Assembly (NCBI GenBank): GCA_025677815.1
Contig: JAIXMP010000055.1
Span: 108,078-172,077 of the forward strand
Origin: Phascolomyces articulosus
Lineage: Eukaryota; Mucoromycota; Mucoromycetes; Mucorales; Lichtheimiaceae
Length of the DNA: 64,000 nt
Reading direction: 5' to 3'
Under the pieces are notes generated by a model. That model saw nothing but the letters and a program-made list of their open reading frames with translations, did not search any database and was not told where the DNA came from. The translations under genes and the position numbers were made by a program. Below, piece by piece: positions 1 to 13,201 of this stretch (positions are counted from its first letter, which is position 1; each line of letters begins with the position of its first letter).

Positions 1-409
1 ATAGCGTGGATGTATCAACTCCAAGATTTTAATCATCCTTTTACATATATTTCCAAAAGTAAAAACAATGAGTGCCATTTTTTTTTTGATAACTGCACCA
101 GTACATATATATTAACCGTCCCCCAAAATATCTTTCCTTTATGATAACTATTATTATTTTACTCAATTTCTCATTATGAAGATATCTATATATATTCCAA
201 CCCCCATTTCAAGCTTACTACTCTACTACATACTACTATTACACATTTATTATTCATTTTTGTATATATAATATTATAACATACTGATACACATGACATC
301 ACTCTCATCATAATAAAAAGAATTATAAATTATATTTATTACATAAAACATCTCCCTATTCTGATTACCATAATAGATCCCATGAACTAATATTAATACC
401 ACACTTGGC
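1..409. other. AT-rich intergenic sequence, no gene seen
   Basis: This is the 3' flank of the F-box gene on the minus strand. It holds T-runs and ATAT tracts and no reading frame of note. Reverse-strand AATAAA-like words near 310-345 could serve for 3'-end formation, but no single site stands out. Confidence 0.6.
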
Positions 410-2562
410 TTATAAAATCCTTCTAATATCTACATCAAAATAAGTAGTTGATAAGGCATGATTGATCACCATATAACCCTTTATATTATCTGTTAAAAAA
501 TCCATTGTTGGATCATTCTCCTCGTCATCACTTTCATTTTCTATTTTTCTACGATATTGATCAATGACAGATACACCCGTGATTTTTAAATTTCGAAAAT
601 GAATTTCGGATACCCTTGGACTTTTTTCCAGCATATGAATCAGTGCCCATCCATCCAATTCAAGTAGATAAAATATTTTTCCACAAGATTGAAATGTCTT
701 GAGATACGATAAATCACCCAAAGCATCCAACATGCGAACGTCCAATGTTCGTATATGAAACAATTTTAAATGTTCAATCCTTGTTTCTTGTTGTAATTTT
801 TGTATCAATAAAAGTAATTCGTCGTCCATATAGAGATTGATAATGGTGAAATCAATGGTAAGGGATGTTAATGAGGACACATGGGCAATGGCGATAGGTA
901 CGGTATCATTCACTTGGATAATGAATTTCAGTGATATTTCATTAAGTTGACATCCATGATCATTCAAATATTGAAAAAGTCGTTCTGGTGCCTTGTCATC
1001 ATCTGTTGATGCTACTGCTGTTGTTGTCCCATGAAGACTGTCGTCCACAAATGCTAACGGTGGTACTGTGGCTAATGCCATGGGGGATAACAAGGGGATG
1101 AGATTAGGATCCACAGATTGTGTTTCATCATAACTTAAGTAAAGTTGACCCAAATGTAAACTTTTCAATTGCAAAGCACAAGAGGACATTTTTAAAAGTT
1201 TGCCAAGATGTAAATGAATATCATTATCCGCATTCAATGTCAAGTGTTGCAAATGAGGTGAATGACTAACAAGGGCACGCATAGAAGTATCATCATACTG
1301 TGTTCCATCACAAAGCAATGTATGTAAATTGGGTAATTGCAATTGTTGAAATACAGATACCCAAGTTTGCTGTGTCGTGTTGACGGTTAATGCAATCAAT
1401 TCCAATGTATCAGCATGGTGTTGTAAAATAGGGCCCATTTGTTGCGCTCCAAACTCTTCTTCTTCACATGCTAGAAAACAACGCAATCCCTTTTTCACCT
1501 GTGATGATTTATCAGTATTCTCCTTCAAATTCTTGGTGAGCCGTTTCATCCAAATGTCACGATACTCGTATCGGAGATGCCCAGTATTGATTTCTAAGTA
1601 AATAAGGTTTGGACACCAAATAAACAATTGATGGAAATCAGGAAGAAGAAAACCTCCATGCAAACCATGATATGATCCACCTTGCATCATGAGAAATTCA
1701 AGATGGGGGGATCGTTGTAAAATGGGAATCAAATGGATATTTTTTTCTTTCAACGTGGAGTCGAAATTGAATTGAGTGAGATGAGTCGTATCATTGGGTG
1801 ATAAGGATGGTGGTGGATTTGAAACGTCATCGACATTTGAAATACTTCTCTGACTGATACCATGAATCATTTTATAGGAAAGTTTTTGTACATATGGACA
1901 CGCTTCTAATATGAGATGGAGTAAAGGGAATGGGCAAGGAGAATGCCATGTAATGATGCATTGTTGTTCCATATCCGTTCTTTTTTGTTGAGAAAACAAT
2001 TGTTTCAATAAGGAGAGGAATGGATCATGTTTCGTCAAAGTACAATTTGCGAGTTCTTTTTTATTTATTAATTTTGATAAAGGTTATTTTCTCTATTATT
2101 GACAACAACTATTCCTCTCCTCTCCCCCTTCTCTTTTCACTTGAGTTGGATGATATCCATCCATCCTCCTCCATATTGATCCCTCTTCCTTTCCTCACCT
2201 AAATGTTCTATTTCAGTACACTTGAAATCAATCAATGTCTGCATGATACCATAAAACGATGGTTCTTGAAAGTTTTTCAATGCAACGTGTTTAACATGGG
2301 TTCCTAATAATCGTTTCACGCGACGATCCTTGAACATTTTTTGTTGTCGTTTAACTGTACCAGAGAGTTGTATTTTGTTCCATACATTGTGTGCATAGTG
2401 AGGTATAGTGGTGTACCATGATGAACATACGGTCATGCATGTTAAACAATCATGAGGATCCAAATGAGAAATGATGTTGACTAAAATGTCAAAAGGTAAA
2501 AAGATGTCAAATAAATAATAGTCATTGTTGGTGTTGTCATTGATGTTCGTGTCATTCATCAT
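410..2562 (-). CDS. F-box protein with leucine-rich repeats
   Basis: This is probably the substrate receptor of an SCF (Skp1-cullin-F-box) ubiquitin ligase. Two exons, complement(410..2055, 2199..2562), join into 669 residues. Exon 1 carries a Leu/Pro-type F-box at about residues 21-60 (LPFDILVNIISHLDPHDCL, then C-SSWY). The rest is degenerate LRR-like sequence with many HLxxLxL and LxxLxL units. The 143-bp intron uses donor GTGAGG and an AAAAAAG acceptor; joining restores an LRR-like HLELANCTL across the junction. I chose the Met at 2562 because it lies just before the Asn-rich leader and the F-box; the frame is open further upstream but looks non-coding. The C-terminus is acidic. The substrate cannot be inferred. 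The repeats are too diverged to tie to a named F-box protein. Confidence 0.8.
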
Positions 2563-4980
2563 GATAAAGTTTTTGAGTGAGAAAAAAAAATCGTCACTAA
2601 GGTATTCCCACAGCCTCAAAACCTCAAAATGGTAGAATAGGTTGCGTGTAACAGTAATTTGGCATTTATTTGGAGGATACACATGGAATGAAACATGGAT
2701 CACTTTTTTTTTAGAAGAATGTTATTTTCTTCTCAGGAACATGATAATATATTCTCACCATTTGTTTAGTTAACCGGCACTTTTCACCGTTTTGTTTTTT
2801 CCTTAAACTTCTCACATAACACGGCACCTATAACCGCAGTACGTATACTATACATCGGCGTTTGTTACCGGATCATAAAGCTAAGAAACGATAATTTCAT
2901 GCAATCAAGTCAAACTATAAATCTATTTCAATGTTCTGGCGGGGGAAAAGGATGCCTGAGGGGAATGAAGGGACAAAATATAGTTGGCTGTATTACATAA
3001 ATTCTAACAACACTCTCTTCACTGGTTTATAAATACTTCTTTACTATATTATTACCGCTTTTATTAATCCATAGCAAAATAGTCGCTCAGGTAACGTATA
3101 CTATCTATATACGAACTGCACAACTAAAAATAATGAAAATATTTCATAATTCAATCCATAATACCGAAATTATCCCACACTTTAATAATATGAAAAGAAT
3201 TCGTTATAAATCATTAAAAAAGAATTACTCACTCTTTACCATAAATGGTCAGTGCGTGAGAAAAAATATAATTCAATGACACTAACTCTTTCCTTGTATA
3301 ATTTTATTATATCTCGACGTGGTATTTCTTTTTTTTTTTGTTGTACATTCTATTCTAAAACTGGGTCCTTTTTTTTTCTGAATAGGGGAGGGAGGGAGGG
3401 AACCATGGGAGTGTATTTCGTAATCATCATATCAACAACAAAAAGAAGGCATATATATTATATAATATTAGTTTCGATCTCATCATCCTTCGGTTCTAAT
3501 GAGTCATTGACTGTAGATAAAGAGAAGTATATAAACTATCCATCACGTGTTTGGTTGCTGCGATAAATAATTATTGTGCTTGTGCTTGGATTTATCAGCG
3601 ATAATCAATTCATGTCAAACGGTCTGTTCGTTCCAAATATGGCATAGTCTATTCTTCCCCGTTTTTTTATCCGGCATTAGACCGCCAAAAAAAAATGTGT
3701 GGGTGGTGGTACTTGCACAACGATACAAAATGTGGGGGCAACCGTAGAAAACTCTTTCTCCATGCCAAGTCTATTAATATTAATATTATAATAGTATGAA
3801 TAAGCATGAGACTTCAAATGATTTGCCAATCGGAACAAATCAAACACCTGCTTCTAGCTAGAGATGATGAATATAGGAGTGTCGTGTCAAAATTGCAATC
3901 ATTATTTTTTTTTTGGAACAACAGACCTCTTCCGCAATTTTTACCTGTTTTGGATGTTTTTTTTTGTGATCCATCCCATTCATTCATTCAGCACCTTTAG
4001 TGGTGAAACAAAAGCTCTCTTCATTTTCGTCTGTTAGAAATGTAAACAAACAGTTTAGCACAGAATGGTATTCCGTAATAGTCCGTTTGAAACAAAATTT
4101 TTATTCCTCCCCCCCAAAAAGGATTCAGTGGCTGTGAAGGTTTGATTTTTTGCAAACACAGTTATTTTTAGAGAGGGTGTATCAAGATAGTAGAAATATT
4201 ATTCAATAATGTGACCATTTGACATGATCATGTTAGTTCATTAAATAATTTAAAGCTGTCGTTTTTTTTCTTTGAGAAATCAAATCCAAAGTCTTTGAAA
4301 TATGATATAAGATCCAAATAAGATAGATGACGTGTAATTTGTATTGTTTACTTTTTTCGTTTGATCTATCGAACGATAATATAGATTCTCATTAATGTTA
4401 TATAGACATGTAATGACCATCAATCAACATTTGAGTATAGTGTAGTATACCTAAGTCAAATGAATAGAAGTAAAAATTGATCACAAGGCTTGTTTTGAAT
4501 GTAATAGAAAAATATATATTATCCATCAAGATTATGTCTTCGGTCCTACAACCACCAGAAAATAAGTAAATTCTGTATACGACTGCACTTTTGTCAACAT
4601 TTTTTTTTTATTTAGTCCCAGGAAATTTTTCATGTTTTTAATGCGATGCCAAGCTTAGATTACTTGGAAATAATTACAGAGCTATTGTTTTTAATATGTC
4701 GATACAATTGAAACAATTGATAAAAAAAAGCTATACAAATAGATTTCGATATATTATTGATCTACAGATTCTAAGATAAGATATTTAGGAAATAAGGTGA
4801 AAAGATATACAATGGGTTTGAATGAATATAAAGGTATAAGATGGTTATATACTATTTAACGGGAAAAAATGTATATAATTATATATATATGTATATGTGC
4901 TTGTTTGAATTTAACTTTGTATGTATATATAAAGAATAATGGATTATAATATATATAATAAGGGTATCATGTTAAATCTA
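2563..4980. other. 2.4-kb intergenic region, nothing recognised
   Basis: This AT-rich sequence separates the start of the F-box gene from the 3' end of the multicopper oxidase. The small open frames (for example 3252-3566) are rich in Phe/Ser/Lys from homopolymer runs and lack splice sites or motifs. I see no RNA gene, repeat or mobile element. Confidence 0.5.
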
Positions 4981-6992
4981 TCATGAATCCAAAGGTAAAT
5001 ATCCATTAATTAATTCTGGTGCTTCTTCAAGAGCCACCATCATTCCCATCAACATATGAGGCGCATTATGACAATGCATGGCCCATATTCCTGGATTATC
5101 CTATAAACAATAGTAAAAAGGATATAGGATTAGAATTGAATGGATACAGATCATTTCAATGATGACGATAGAATAGTACTTACAGCAAGAATACGTATTT
5201 TGGACCATCCACATCCGACAAATCCTGTAGCTAATGATCCATTGACCGTTTCATCTTGAGAATCAATGTGGGGATAAACTAGAGTAACATCTTTTTGAAT
5301 AGGATAAGGAATATTTCGTAGATGGCCATGTTTGATTTCGTTATATTCCCCTGATCCATGTGCAATTTCCCAATGAGAATGACCATGTGTATGCCAAGGA
5401 TGACTACGACAAGGCTCGCCCTAAATAAAAAAAAAAAAAACAATTTCCCGGCGCAAGAGTCCGTAATTTTTTTCATATTGTTAATAATTTTATCTGAAAA
5501 ACTTTACCCTTTTTTTTTTACCAACCCATGAAAAAAAAAATAGATTAAGGTTTTTCATTTAGAGTTTTTTTTAAAGAAAGAATTGTAAGAAAATACTTAC
5601 AGGTATATGAGTGGATTGGAGTACAAAATCGACAATTTCGTAGTGGTACAACGGATAGGTTGCTAAATAAGGATCATAACCATTATTGAGCGCACTGGCT
5701 GACAAGGGGGGTCGTCTTCGTTTGTTTTGAAGAATATCTAAAAGAATAGGTTCTTCTGGTTCCATGTAGGCGACATCATTGATAGCCCAACGTGTTTCTC
5801 CTGTTGGTAATTTGAAATCCGTAGCTCTGAGTTTGATGGTGCGTGATGAAGGGCGGATGACAATAGGGTCAACACCATACAATGGTTTCAAGTTGGACCA
5901 TATCCAATGCGTTGCATCTAAGAGTGGGAATTCAGGTCGATTGGGGGGTAATTGAAGCACAGGCATGTTATCATTATCATTGCTTTTGTGATTTGTTTTG
6001 TATCGTAATACAGCCATCCCATTTGAACTACGACTCACATCTTCTGCCCATCGACGATCGGTAGCAATCGTATAATCTTGTGGAGGTTGAACTGCATGTA
6101 GTAAGACAGATAGCCGTTGACCAGGTGCCACCTCGAGAAACGAAACAGAATAAGGCTTGACACTTTCACCATCGACTTCAATAATCGTTAAATTATGATG
6201 GGCAATAGCAAAGCCCAAGGTACGAAAGGTAGAAGCGCCAATGACACGTAGTCGATACGTTTTCCCCCGATCCACTTCAAAGACAGTGTAACCTAAACAT
6301 CCTTTGTCCGCCTCGTTTTGTGGAGAAGTATTTTGAGATGGTAATAATGGATGATCCGTGTTGTACAAAGTTCTGCCATTGATTAAAACACTCTGGGCTT
6401 CGGGGATGAATTCGAATTCTGGACCAAGAATATATTCTTCAAAGGATGTACGACTAGCATGCCACCATTCACTCAAGCTAATAATATGTTCTGGATATTT
6501 CTCCGATAATACTTGATGGTGTTTCTTGGATGGATGAATGATAAATGGACCAAATAATGTTTGTTCTGATAATCCAACATGAGCGTGGTAAAAGAAGGTG
6601 CCTTCTTGGTTGACAACGCGAAAATCGTGGGTAAATTCAGCACCTGGTGGGATAGGTCGTTGTGTAAGAAAAGGCACACCATCTGCATAAGATGAACCAT
6701 ATTGTCGAATCCCATGGAAATGAACAGTGATATCGTTGGAGCCTGCGCCTGTCACATTGGAAGGTTGTGTCGGTGGTAAGAAATTACGGACAGTAATTTG
6801 AACGCGTTCACCTTCTTCCACTTGAATGGTAGGTCCAGGAAGTTGATGATTGGCAAGTAAGATATGACCATTGTATTTGGAACAATCGGGGTTGATTTGA
6901 TCTATAGTGATATTAAGATCAAATCGTTTGATCCCCACCACATTTTGTATAAGAATGAATATCGGTAATAATACTAATAAAAGTATTACCAT
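4981..6992 (-). CDS. secreted multicopper oxidase (laccase/ascorbate-oxidase-like)
   Basis: Oxidises phenolic or metal substrates with reduction of O2 to water; substrate not predictable. Three exons, complement(4981..5100, 5184..5420, 5601..6992), give 582 residues, all junctions in phase 0. Residues 1-20 form a hydrophobic signal peptide. All four copper-ligand blocks are present: HFHG (91-94), HAH (136-138), HPWHTHGH (471-478) and HCHNAPH (552-558). The residue five after the last His, the usual axial T1 position, is Met (563) rather than Leu/Phe, as in ascorbate oxidases and low-potential laccases. There is no C-terminal membrane segment, so it is not a Fet3-type ferroxidase that would sit with a permease. 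Several N-x-S/T sites fit secretion. It is transcribed away from the bZIP gene across a 1.1-kb spacer. Confidence 0.93.
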
Positions 6993-8099
6993 TTCCCTTT
7001 TTCTTTATAATGATGGACCAGGTGGAAGAAAAAGAAAGAGATTAAAAAAAATGAAGGGTGGAAAGGAAAGAATGGGACAAAAAAACAAACATTTTTTTCA
7101 TATTTTTTTTTCTTTCATGATTAAATATAAACAATCGTTATGAGTTCAATTGTAAAGTCGACAAGGAAAGGAAGAGAAAAACTATTTATTTTGCCACATA
7201 CAAATTATATATGATAAACGATGACAATAGACACTTAGCACTTCTTGCTGTTACGTTATCTCTATATTATAAATTTAGGGTGTAGTTGTCACACGAAAAT
7301 GTGAATAATTTTCAAATCCCAAGTTTTTCCTTTTCAAAAATTCCTTTTGTGTATATGTGCGTGGCAAACAATTTAACTTTTTTTTTTCTATCTCTGCTAT
7401 TTTTATTTCCCTCCGCTTTTCTTATTAAGAAAACATACGGTGTAAAAGAAGTTTAAAGAAGATAGATATATTATTTTAGATCCACGATCAAGATAATACG
7501 AGGTGGGGGGAATGAGGGAAGAAGAAAAAGAAGGAAAGAATGTTTTTCTCCTCTCGCTTATTTTATCACAAAAAAGGTAATCTAAGGGTCAAGAAAACGG
7601 CGTAAAGATTTTCCTAATCCCATCGAGTAAGCATATTTCCATAAAAGGGAATTAGGATCATCCACTGAGGTCATGTACCCCAACATCTCAACTGAATGGT
7701 GGGAAAATGCTTATACACCCATAAAATTGTTTCTGGCTACCCCAGGAACGGACCAATCGTTCATTAATCACTTGTCTCCTTCCCTTTTCTCCCCCCCCGC
7801 ATTTCGGAGAAGAAGAGATGGAAAACGAAAAAAAACAGATGCAGAAGAGGGTTACTCAAAAACTTAATCCATCAAGAGACTTGTTACATGAAATTATTTT
7901 GGACTTGTGGATGAAATTTACATATAAATTAATGGCCAGACTTGTTTCTTTTTTCTTTTTCGTTTCTTTTCTCTTTTCTGTATTTATTTCTTTCTGGTTC
8001 ATTTTATTATTTTATTGAATAAATCTTTCATCTTTTACATATACACTTCTTTAATAACAACAAAAATAATTTTATTTTTGTTCATATAAAATATAAACC
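6993..8099. promoter_or_regulatory. shared divergent promoter region, multicopper oxidase / bZIP
   Basis: These 1.1 kb separate two divergent start codons, so both promoters must lie here or nearby. Long T/A runs and polypyrimidine stretches occur just upstream of the bZIP start (about 7950-8090). I found no convincing full AP-1/Pap1 palindrome (TTAGTAA or TTACTAA). A short TTACTCA near 7852 is only a partial match. Co-regulation is inference from geometry. Confidence 0.45.
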
Positions 8100-10063
8100 A
8101 TGAATACTGATAGCCCATTACCCAATAATGATGACTTGGCTGCTCTTTTGCAAGTTTCATCACCTGAAGAAGAAGAAGATATCATGGAATCCTCTCCATC
8201 TCCTCCTGCTTCTCATTCAGAACAACAACAACCTACTAATACTACTCAACAACAACAATCTGGTCAACAACCCGTTAAAGTTCGAAAGAAACCAGGTCGT
8301 AAACCTAATCCTGCTTCACCCGCTTTACGTAAAGCTCAAAACCGAGCTGCTCAACGAGCTTTCCGAGAACGTAAAGAACGTCATTTACGGGAATTAGAAA
8401 CTGCTGTCAAGCAAATTCGAGAACAACGCGATCGTCTTCAAGCCGAAAATGAACAATTTAGAAATGATACAGATATCTTGCGATCTGAAAACTGGTATTT
8501 GAAAGGCATTGTCTTGACCCTTCAATTGGTCTGTTTCCGTCACAACTTGGTGATTCCTTCCCATTCACCATATATGAATGAAGAAGCCTTATCATTATTG
8601 GCTCAAGCCATTCCTGAACCTATTTCAGCTTATTTATCTGCCAATGCTAATAACAAGTTGCCTGTGCCTGCTCGTTTGTTTGATATTTCACCAAGCAAGT
8701 CGCGCGATCGTTATCTCTCTCAAGGTTCCTTGTTCATTACCAAGGATGGTGTTTCGAACCAAGCACCGTCGATCTTTGATAATTTCCCCAGTTCTTCCAG
8801 CAGTAATAACAACAACAATAATAGGAGTAGTAGTATTTCCAATACTGATGATTTAGCATCCGAATTACCCGAATTATCACCCGTTTCCGATGATGAAATT
8901 CCTTTACCTTCTCCTCCCAAAGCATTCGAAGAACCTATTACTTCTAATTTAGCAGCCATTCAAATCTTACGTTTACGTTTACGATTACAATCTGCTTGTG
9001 CTCAAATGGATTCTACACCTTTTGCGATTCAACCGACTGTATTACAGGTAAAAAAAATTATTATATCATTGATTTTTTTCCATTTTTAGCGGAGGGGAAC
9101 ATTTTTTTTATAACAGTTCGTGTAGAAAATTTTTTCTTGAATTAAAGATTGCTAATAAAATTATTTTTATTCAGTTGACAATTCCCCACGACCCACGCAT
9201 TGATCTCATCCCCACGCCTCATATGCGTGACCGTATGATTCTTTTCCGAGATTTGTTTGATTTGGATGACTGTTTCCGTTGTTTAATTGGTAATTCTGTG
9301 TTCCATGGTGGGGATCCTGCTGTGGCTGCGAACTGGCAATTACCTCCAGAATTCTTTGACAAGTTTTGGTTCTTGACCATTGATTTTTCTTTACAACGTA
9401 CCACCAATCGATGGAGAAAACTTCAAGGATTAAAGGAATTATCTCCTGAACAACCGAAACAGATACTTCCAGAAATTGCCGATGCCCTTTCGAATATGCC
9501 TCATCTTTCATCAGCTATCAATTCTTTACCTCCTCCTTCTTTCAATCATCGAAGCAGCAACAAGAATAATAGTGATAATATGAGCACGAGTAGTAGTACC
9601 ATCATTAACAACAAGAACAATAGTATGAATAATAGGACAGGGATTCATAAACAACAACAAACTGGTCAAAATGCTTATGCATCCTCTTTAGCATCCGAAT
9701 CATCATCTAGTATGGAAAGTGATGCCACGTTATTCTTTGCATCACCAGTACAACTCACGAATGGGTATATGCCAACTTCTCAACCCCAAGATAAAGAACA
9801 ACCACCGCCTTCACAACAATTACAACCTGATTTTTCAATGGATACTTCGACATGTCATCCATGGGATACCATGTTACCACCGACAAGTAGTAGTGATTAT
9901 GGTATGTATTACACAAGACAAAAAATGGGGGGTATGATGTTAATGGAGTTGAAAGTAAACCACGAGGCAAAAAAAAAGTTTGATTTTTACTCATTCTAAT
10001 TAACCGATTATTCTTTATTTAGATATGATTATAGATAGTCTTATGGATACTGAACAATTATAA
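8100..10063 (+). CDS. Pap1/Yap-like bZIP transcription factor
   Basis: DNA-binding stress-type regulator acting in the nucleus. Exons 8100..9047, 9175..9901 and 10023..10063 give 571 residues. The basic region at residues 77-96 has the Pap1/Yap signature (QNRAAQRAFRERK) and is followed by a leucine zipper to about residue 135. Low-complexity Gln, Ser and Asn tracts lie on both sides. From residue 317 a conserved block (IDLIPTPHMRDR ... HGGDP ... WQLPPEFF-KFWFL) matches the C-terminal domain found behind many fungal bZIPs (DUF3425-like). Intron 2 has GTATGT, CTAAT and TTTAG, and adds the final 13 residues ending MDTEQL. I do not see the clustered Cys-rich redox domains typical of true Yap1/Pap1, so a role in oxidative stress is uncertain. 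Confidence 0.92.
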
Positions 10064-10720
10064 ACAACAAACGACCACGTTCACCATTATCGTCATCATC
10101 ATCATATATTTGTCTCCATATTTTTTTTCATTCTATATATCATTGATCGATCTCACCCACAAAAAAAAGCATTCTTTATCTTGTACACATATATTCTTCA
10201 AAAGGGCTGGCCCCCTTCTCTTACCCGAAAAAAAAATAATTCCGTTCTGCACGCTATAATCATTTAACGCTCTTTTTCATCAACTCATGTAAATTTCATT
10301 TCTTATCCTCTATTTTTTTTGCATCTTTTTATTTCAACAAGATATATCCCATTCTTCTTGTTTATATCCCCTCCTCGTCAAAAAACCCTTTCCAATTATT
10401 ATATATATGTCTCTTATTAAAAAAACCCATGTTTAGAAAGACATTTGAATTTTTTTTAAACCTTACAACTGTTATATCTTTTACTACTGAAAAAAAGAGG
10501 GAGATGAAACAATGCTGCGATGATAAATAAAAAGAATGGAGGGGCTTAAAGTTTTATATCTGATTTTGGACTCTATATGACAAAAAAAATGATAGAAAGA
10601 GAGGAAAAAAAATTATATATTACACAGTTACAAAATGAAAAAAAAAGATGGATGGATGGTTTTACAAGAAGGGTGGAAAAATAATAAATAAATAAATGAA
10701 AAAAAAAATAGAAAAACAAA
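10064..10720. terminator. convergent 3' flank between bZIP and glycosyltransferase genes
   Basis: The two genes converge here. The 657 bp hold many T-runs, A-runs and CATCAT repeats, with possible poly(A) signals on both strands. No gene is seen. Confidence 0.4.
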
Positions 10721-13201
10721 TTAAACATGCAGACGACTCAAAAGAGCCCGCTCCTCATCAAGTTCATGCCTGCTTAAACGTGGTATTCTTCGCTCACTCA
10801 AAGCAATAGTGTAGGCTTGCATATAATCATACACAGGACCTTGTTGATGTCCACGATCCCAATCCAATGCAAATGCACTCCGTATCATTCGTAAAATAAA
10901 TTCTTCTCTTCGTACTTTACTTTCCTTGTTTCGTCTATAATCTGCTGCTGCATCTTCAATGGCTTTGCCTAAGGTGGCTGGGTCAAACAAGTAAGCATTA
11001 TACGTCTCCTTGCTAGTGACAATTGGTGCATTGGTTACTTTATCCCGGGTCACGTGGACTTGCGCATGGGTAGGATTATGGTCAGTGGGTCGATCCAATA
11101 AAAATTCTTTTAATCCACCTGCGCCTGTGGAAATGACAGGAGAACCAAAAAGTAATCCTTCTGCAGCGACCAGCCCAAAACTTTCTGTCAAACTTGGAAC
11201 AAAGGCAAAATCAGCGGCTGCTCGATAATAGACAGACCATTGACGTTGTTGTTGTGCTGTGGATAAGACAATCACATTATCTGGATATCGTTCTTCAAGT
11301 GCCTTGACCCATTCCAAAGGATAATTATTCCGCTGTCCAATAATGACAAATTTCATATTCAGTCGAACAAAATGTTGAACTGCTTCTTCAAACATTTCCA
11401 ATCCTTTGTTATATTGAAATCGGCCCACGAATAAAACCACAGGACGATCCAAATCTTCTCCACTTAACCGTTTTCGTCGAATCAAGTATTTTTTAGCCCG
11501 GTCTTTGGCTGACATGATATATTCCTTGGTTGTTGGTGCAAGATGCCATACCGTCGCATGTTCCTTCGAAGAGACCATAAGATTTTGAGGTTTTTGTCCA
11601 AGAATCAATTCTCGACCATATTCTGGGAAATCCGATTTACGTTGAATCAAGCGTGGATGGGTAAATGGATTCAAGGTACCAAAATCAACACCATTCGTAA
11701 TACCAAAAAAGCGTCCGCGTTCTGCCTTGCGCATAATACTTTGCATGACCAATTCCTTGAGATAAAACTCATCCCTTCCTTCCACAATATCCTTGGCCAT
11801 GGCTTGACTGACAAAGGTCACCACATCCGCATAATCAATCCCTAAACTCGACATAAATACCCGGTGACCACGCATGTATTGATCCAATCCATCATCCGGC
11901 TCATCCAAAAACTTTATGACATTGTTCCACGTATTTGTATATTGCAATTCGTCCAAATAATCATGCATGGTATACATGATGGATGGAGGGCGAGGTCCCA
12001 ATTGACCTCGACGTTGATGGTCTCTCAAATGTTTAATAATATAAGCATTGGTAGCACCATGGATATGAACGATATCGACATGACGGGTGACACGTGCAGG
12101 AGCAAATAATGGTACCTCATCTGCAGCCGCCGATTGATGGGCCAAAAACTCGGCCACGGCCTTGTCAAAGTATTGATCCTTCCATTCCATAGGTAACCCT
12201 TTGGGACACGAATAAATATCCAAGGTCTTGCGTGCTCGAAAAGCCAAATTGAAAGGTTTTCGATTACCAGGCCCAATTAAATAAACAGGTACTTGTTCTG
12301 TCAGGGGTAATAATTTCGCTTGATCCGCCATGGATTGACCTGTGGTGGCCGTTGTGTTAGCCATGTTAGCAGCCACTTCAGGATCAATGATATGAATCAT
12401 TCGCCACACTCGAAATTCCATGGGCATTAATCGTCCGGATTTGTCACGCACGTCAATAACGAGGTCCGTCACCTTTTCGGGACGATGTTTATTTTTCAGG
12501 AACGAATAATACGGCATCACCACTGCTGAACGTACGATCCCAGACCGTTGTTGTGCTGATGCAAGAGCAGTAACAATCATTCCCATGCCTCCCATGGAAG
12601 CACTTCCAAATTCTTTGGTGACATGATAAATGGTGGTCCCTCGTGGAATGATCGATGATGTTGCTGTAATAGCATGTTCTTGTAAGGATTGGTATCGTAC
12701 AGCGGGGTATTGTTTCAGTGCTGCAGTATATATATATATATATATAAATCATTATATTAGAGATATAAGCTTTTTTTTTTTTGTACACAACACGGAAGAT
12801 TGAGAAGGATGTCTAATGTTCCACAAAATCTTTCTATTACCTATGCGGATCGGTGGAGGTTGTTTATGTAGTAAAGCACCGCCTATGAACACCGCTAAAA
12901 GTTGAATGAGGCCAAGTGCCATGATAAGTAGGCATAATACGTTCCACCAACGCCACCTTCGAAAGTAATACATAAAAAAATTGTAAATGCGATTATTGGA
13001 ATGACCAGGTGATTTTTCATTATAAGAAAGAGGTAATCGATGATTAGCAAATGGTCGTCGATGCCAAGCTGAAGTGGATTTAGTGGTATACGTTGCTGTG
13101 ACTGACGAAGGGAAGAGTCCTGCTGAACTCGTACGACGGTAGGTTGGAGCCGTCATGGTAAAGCTTTTACTATCGACATTATTTGGCGGCGGAGGCGCCA
13201 T
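10721..13201 (-). CDS. type II membrane glycosyltransferase, glycogen-synthase-like GT-B fold
   Basis: Likely transfers a sugar from a nucleotide donor in the secretory pathway; acceptor unknown. Exons complement(10721..12720, 12787..13201) give 804 residues. The intron uses donor GTACAA and acceptor CTGCAG, the pair I found that keeps phase. A Pro/Ser-rich cytosolic tail leads to one transmembrane segment at about residues 87-111, preceded by Arg/Trp, typical of Golgi or ER enzymes. At residue 181 SMGGMGMIVTALA resembles the donor-binding Gly loop of starch/glycogen synthases (GT5). The C-terminal half has VLFVGRFQYNKGLEMF and TESFGLVAAEG, the GT-B E-x7-E region. GT4 is the alternative family. 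The upstream 2.4 kb up to the inverted repeat is gene-free. Confidence 0.85.

Noticed and set aside
3252..3566. 104-codon open frame
   Set aside because: It is built of Phe/Ser/Lys runs from homopolymers, with no motif and no splice or promoter support.
7845..7860. TTACTCA as a Pap1/AP-1 site in the shared promoter
   Set aside because: It is only a partial match to the palindrome, and a single 7-mer is expected by chance in this length of DNA.
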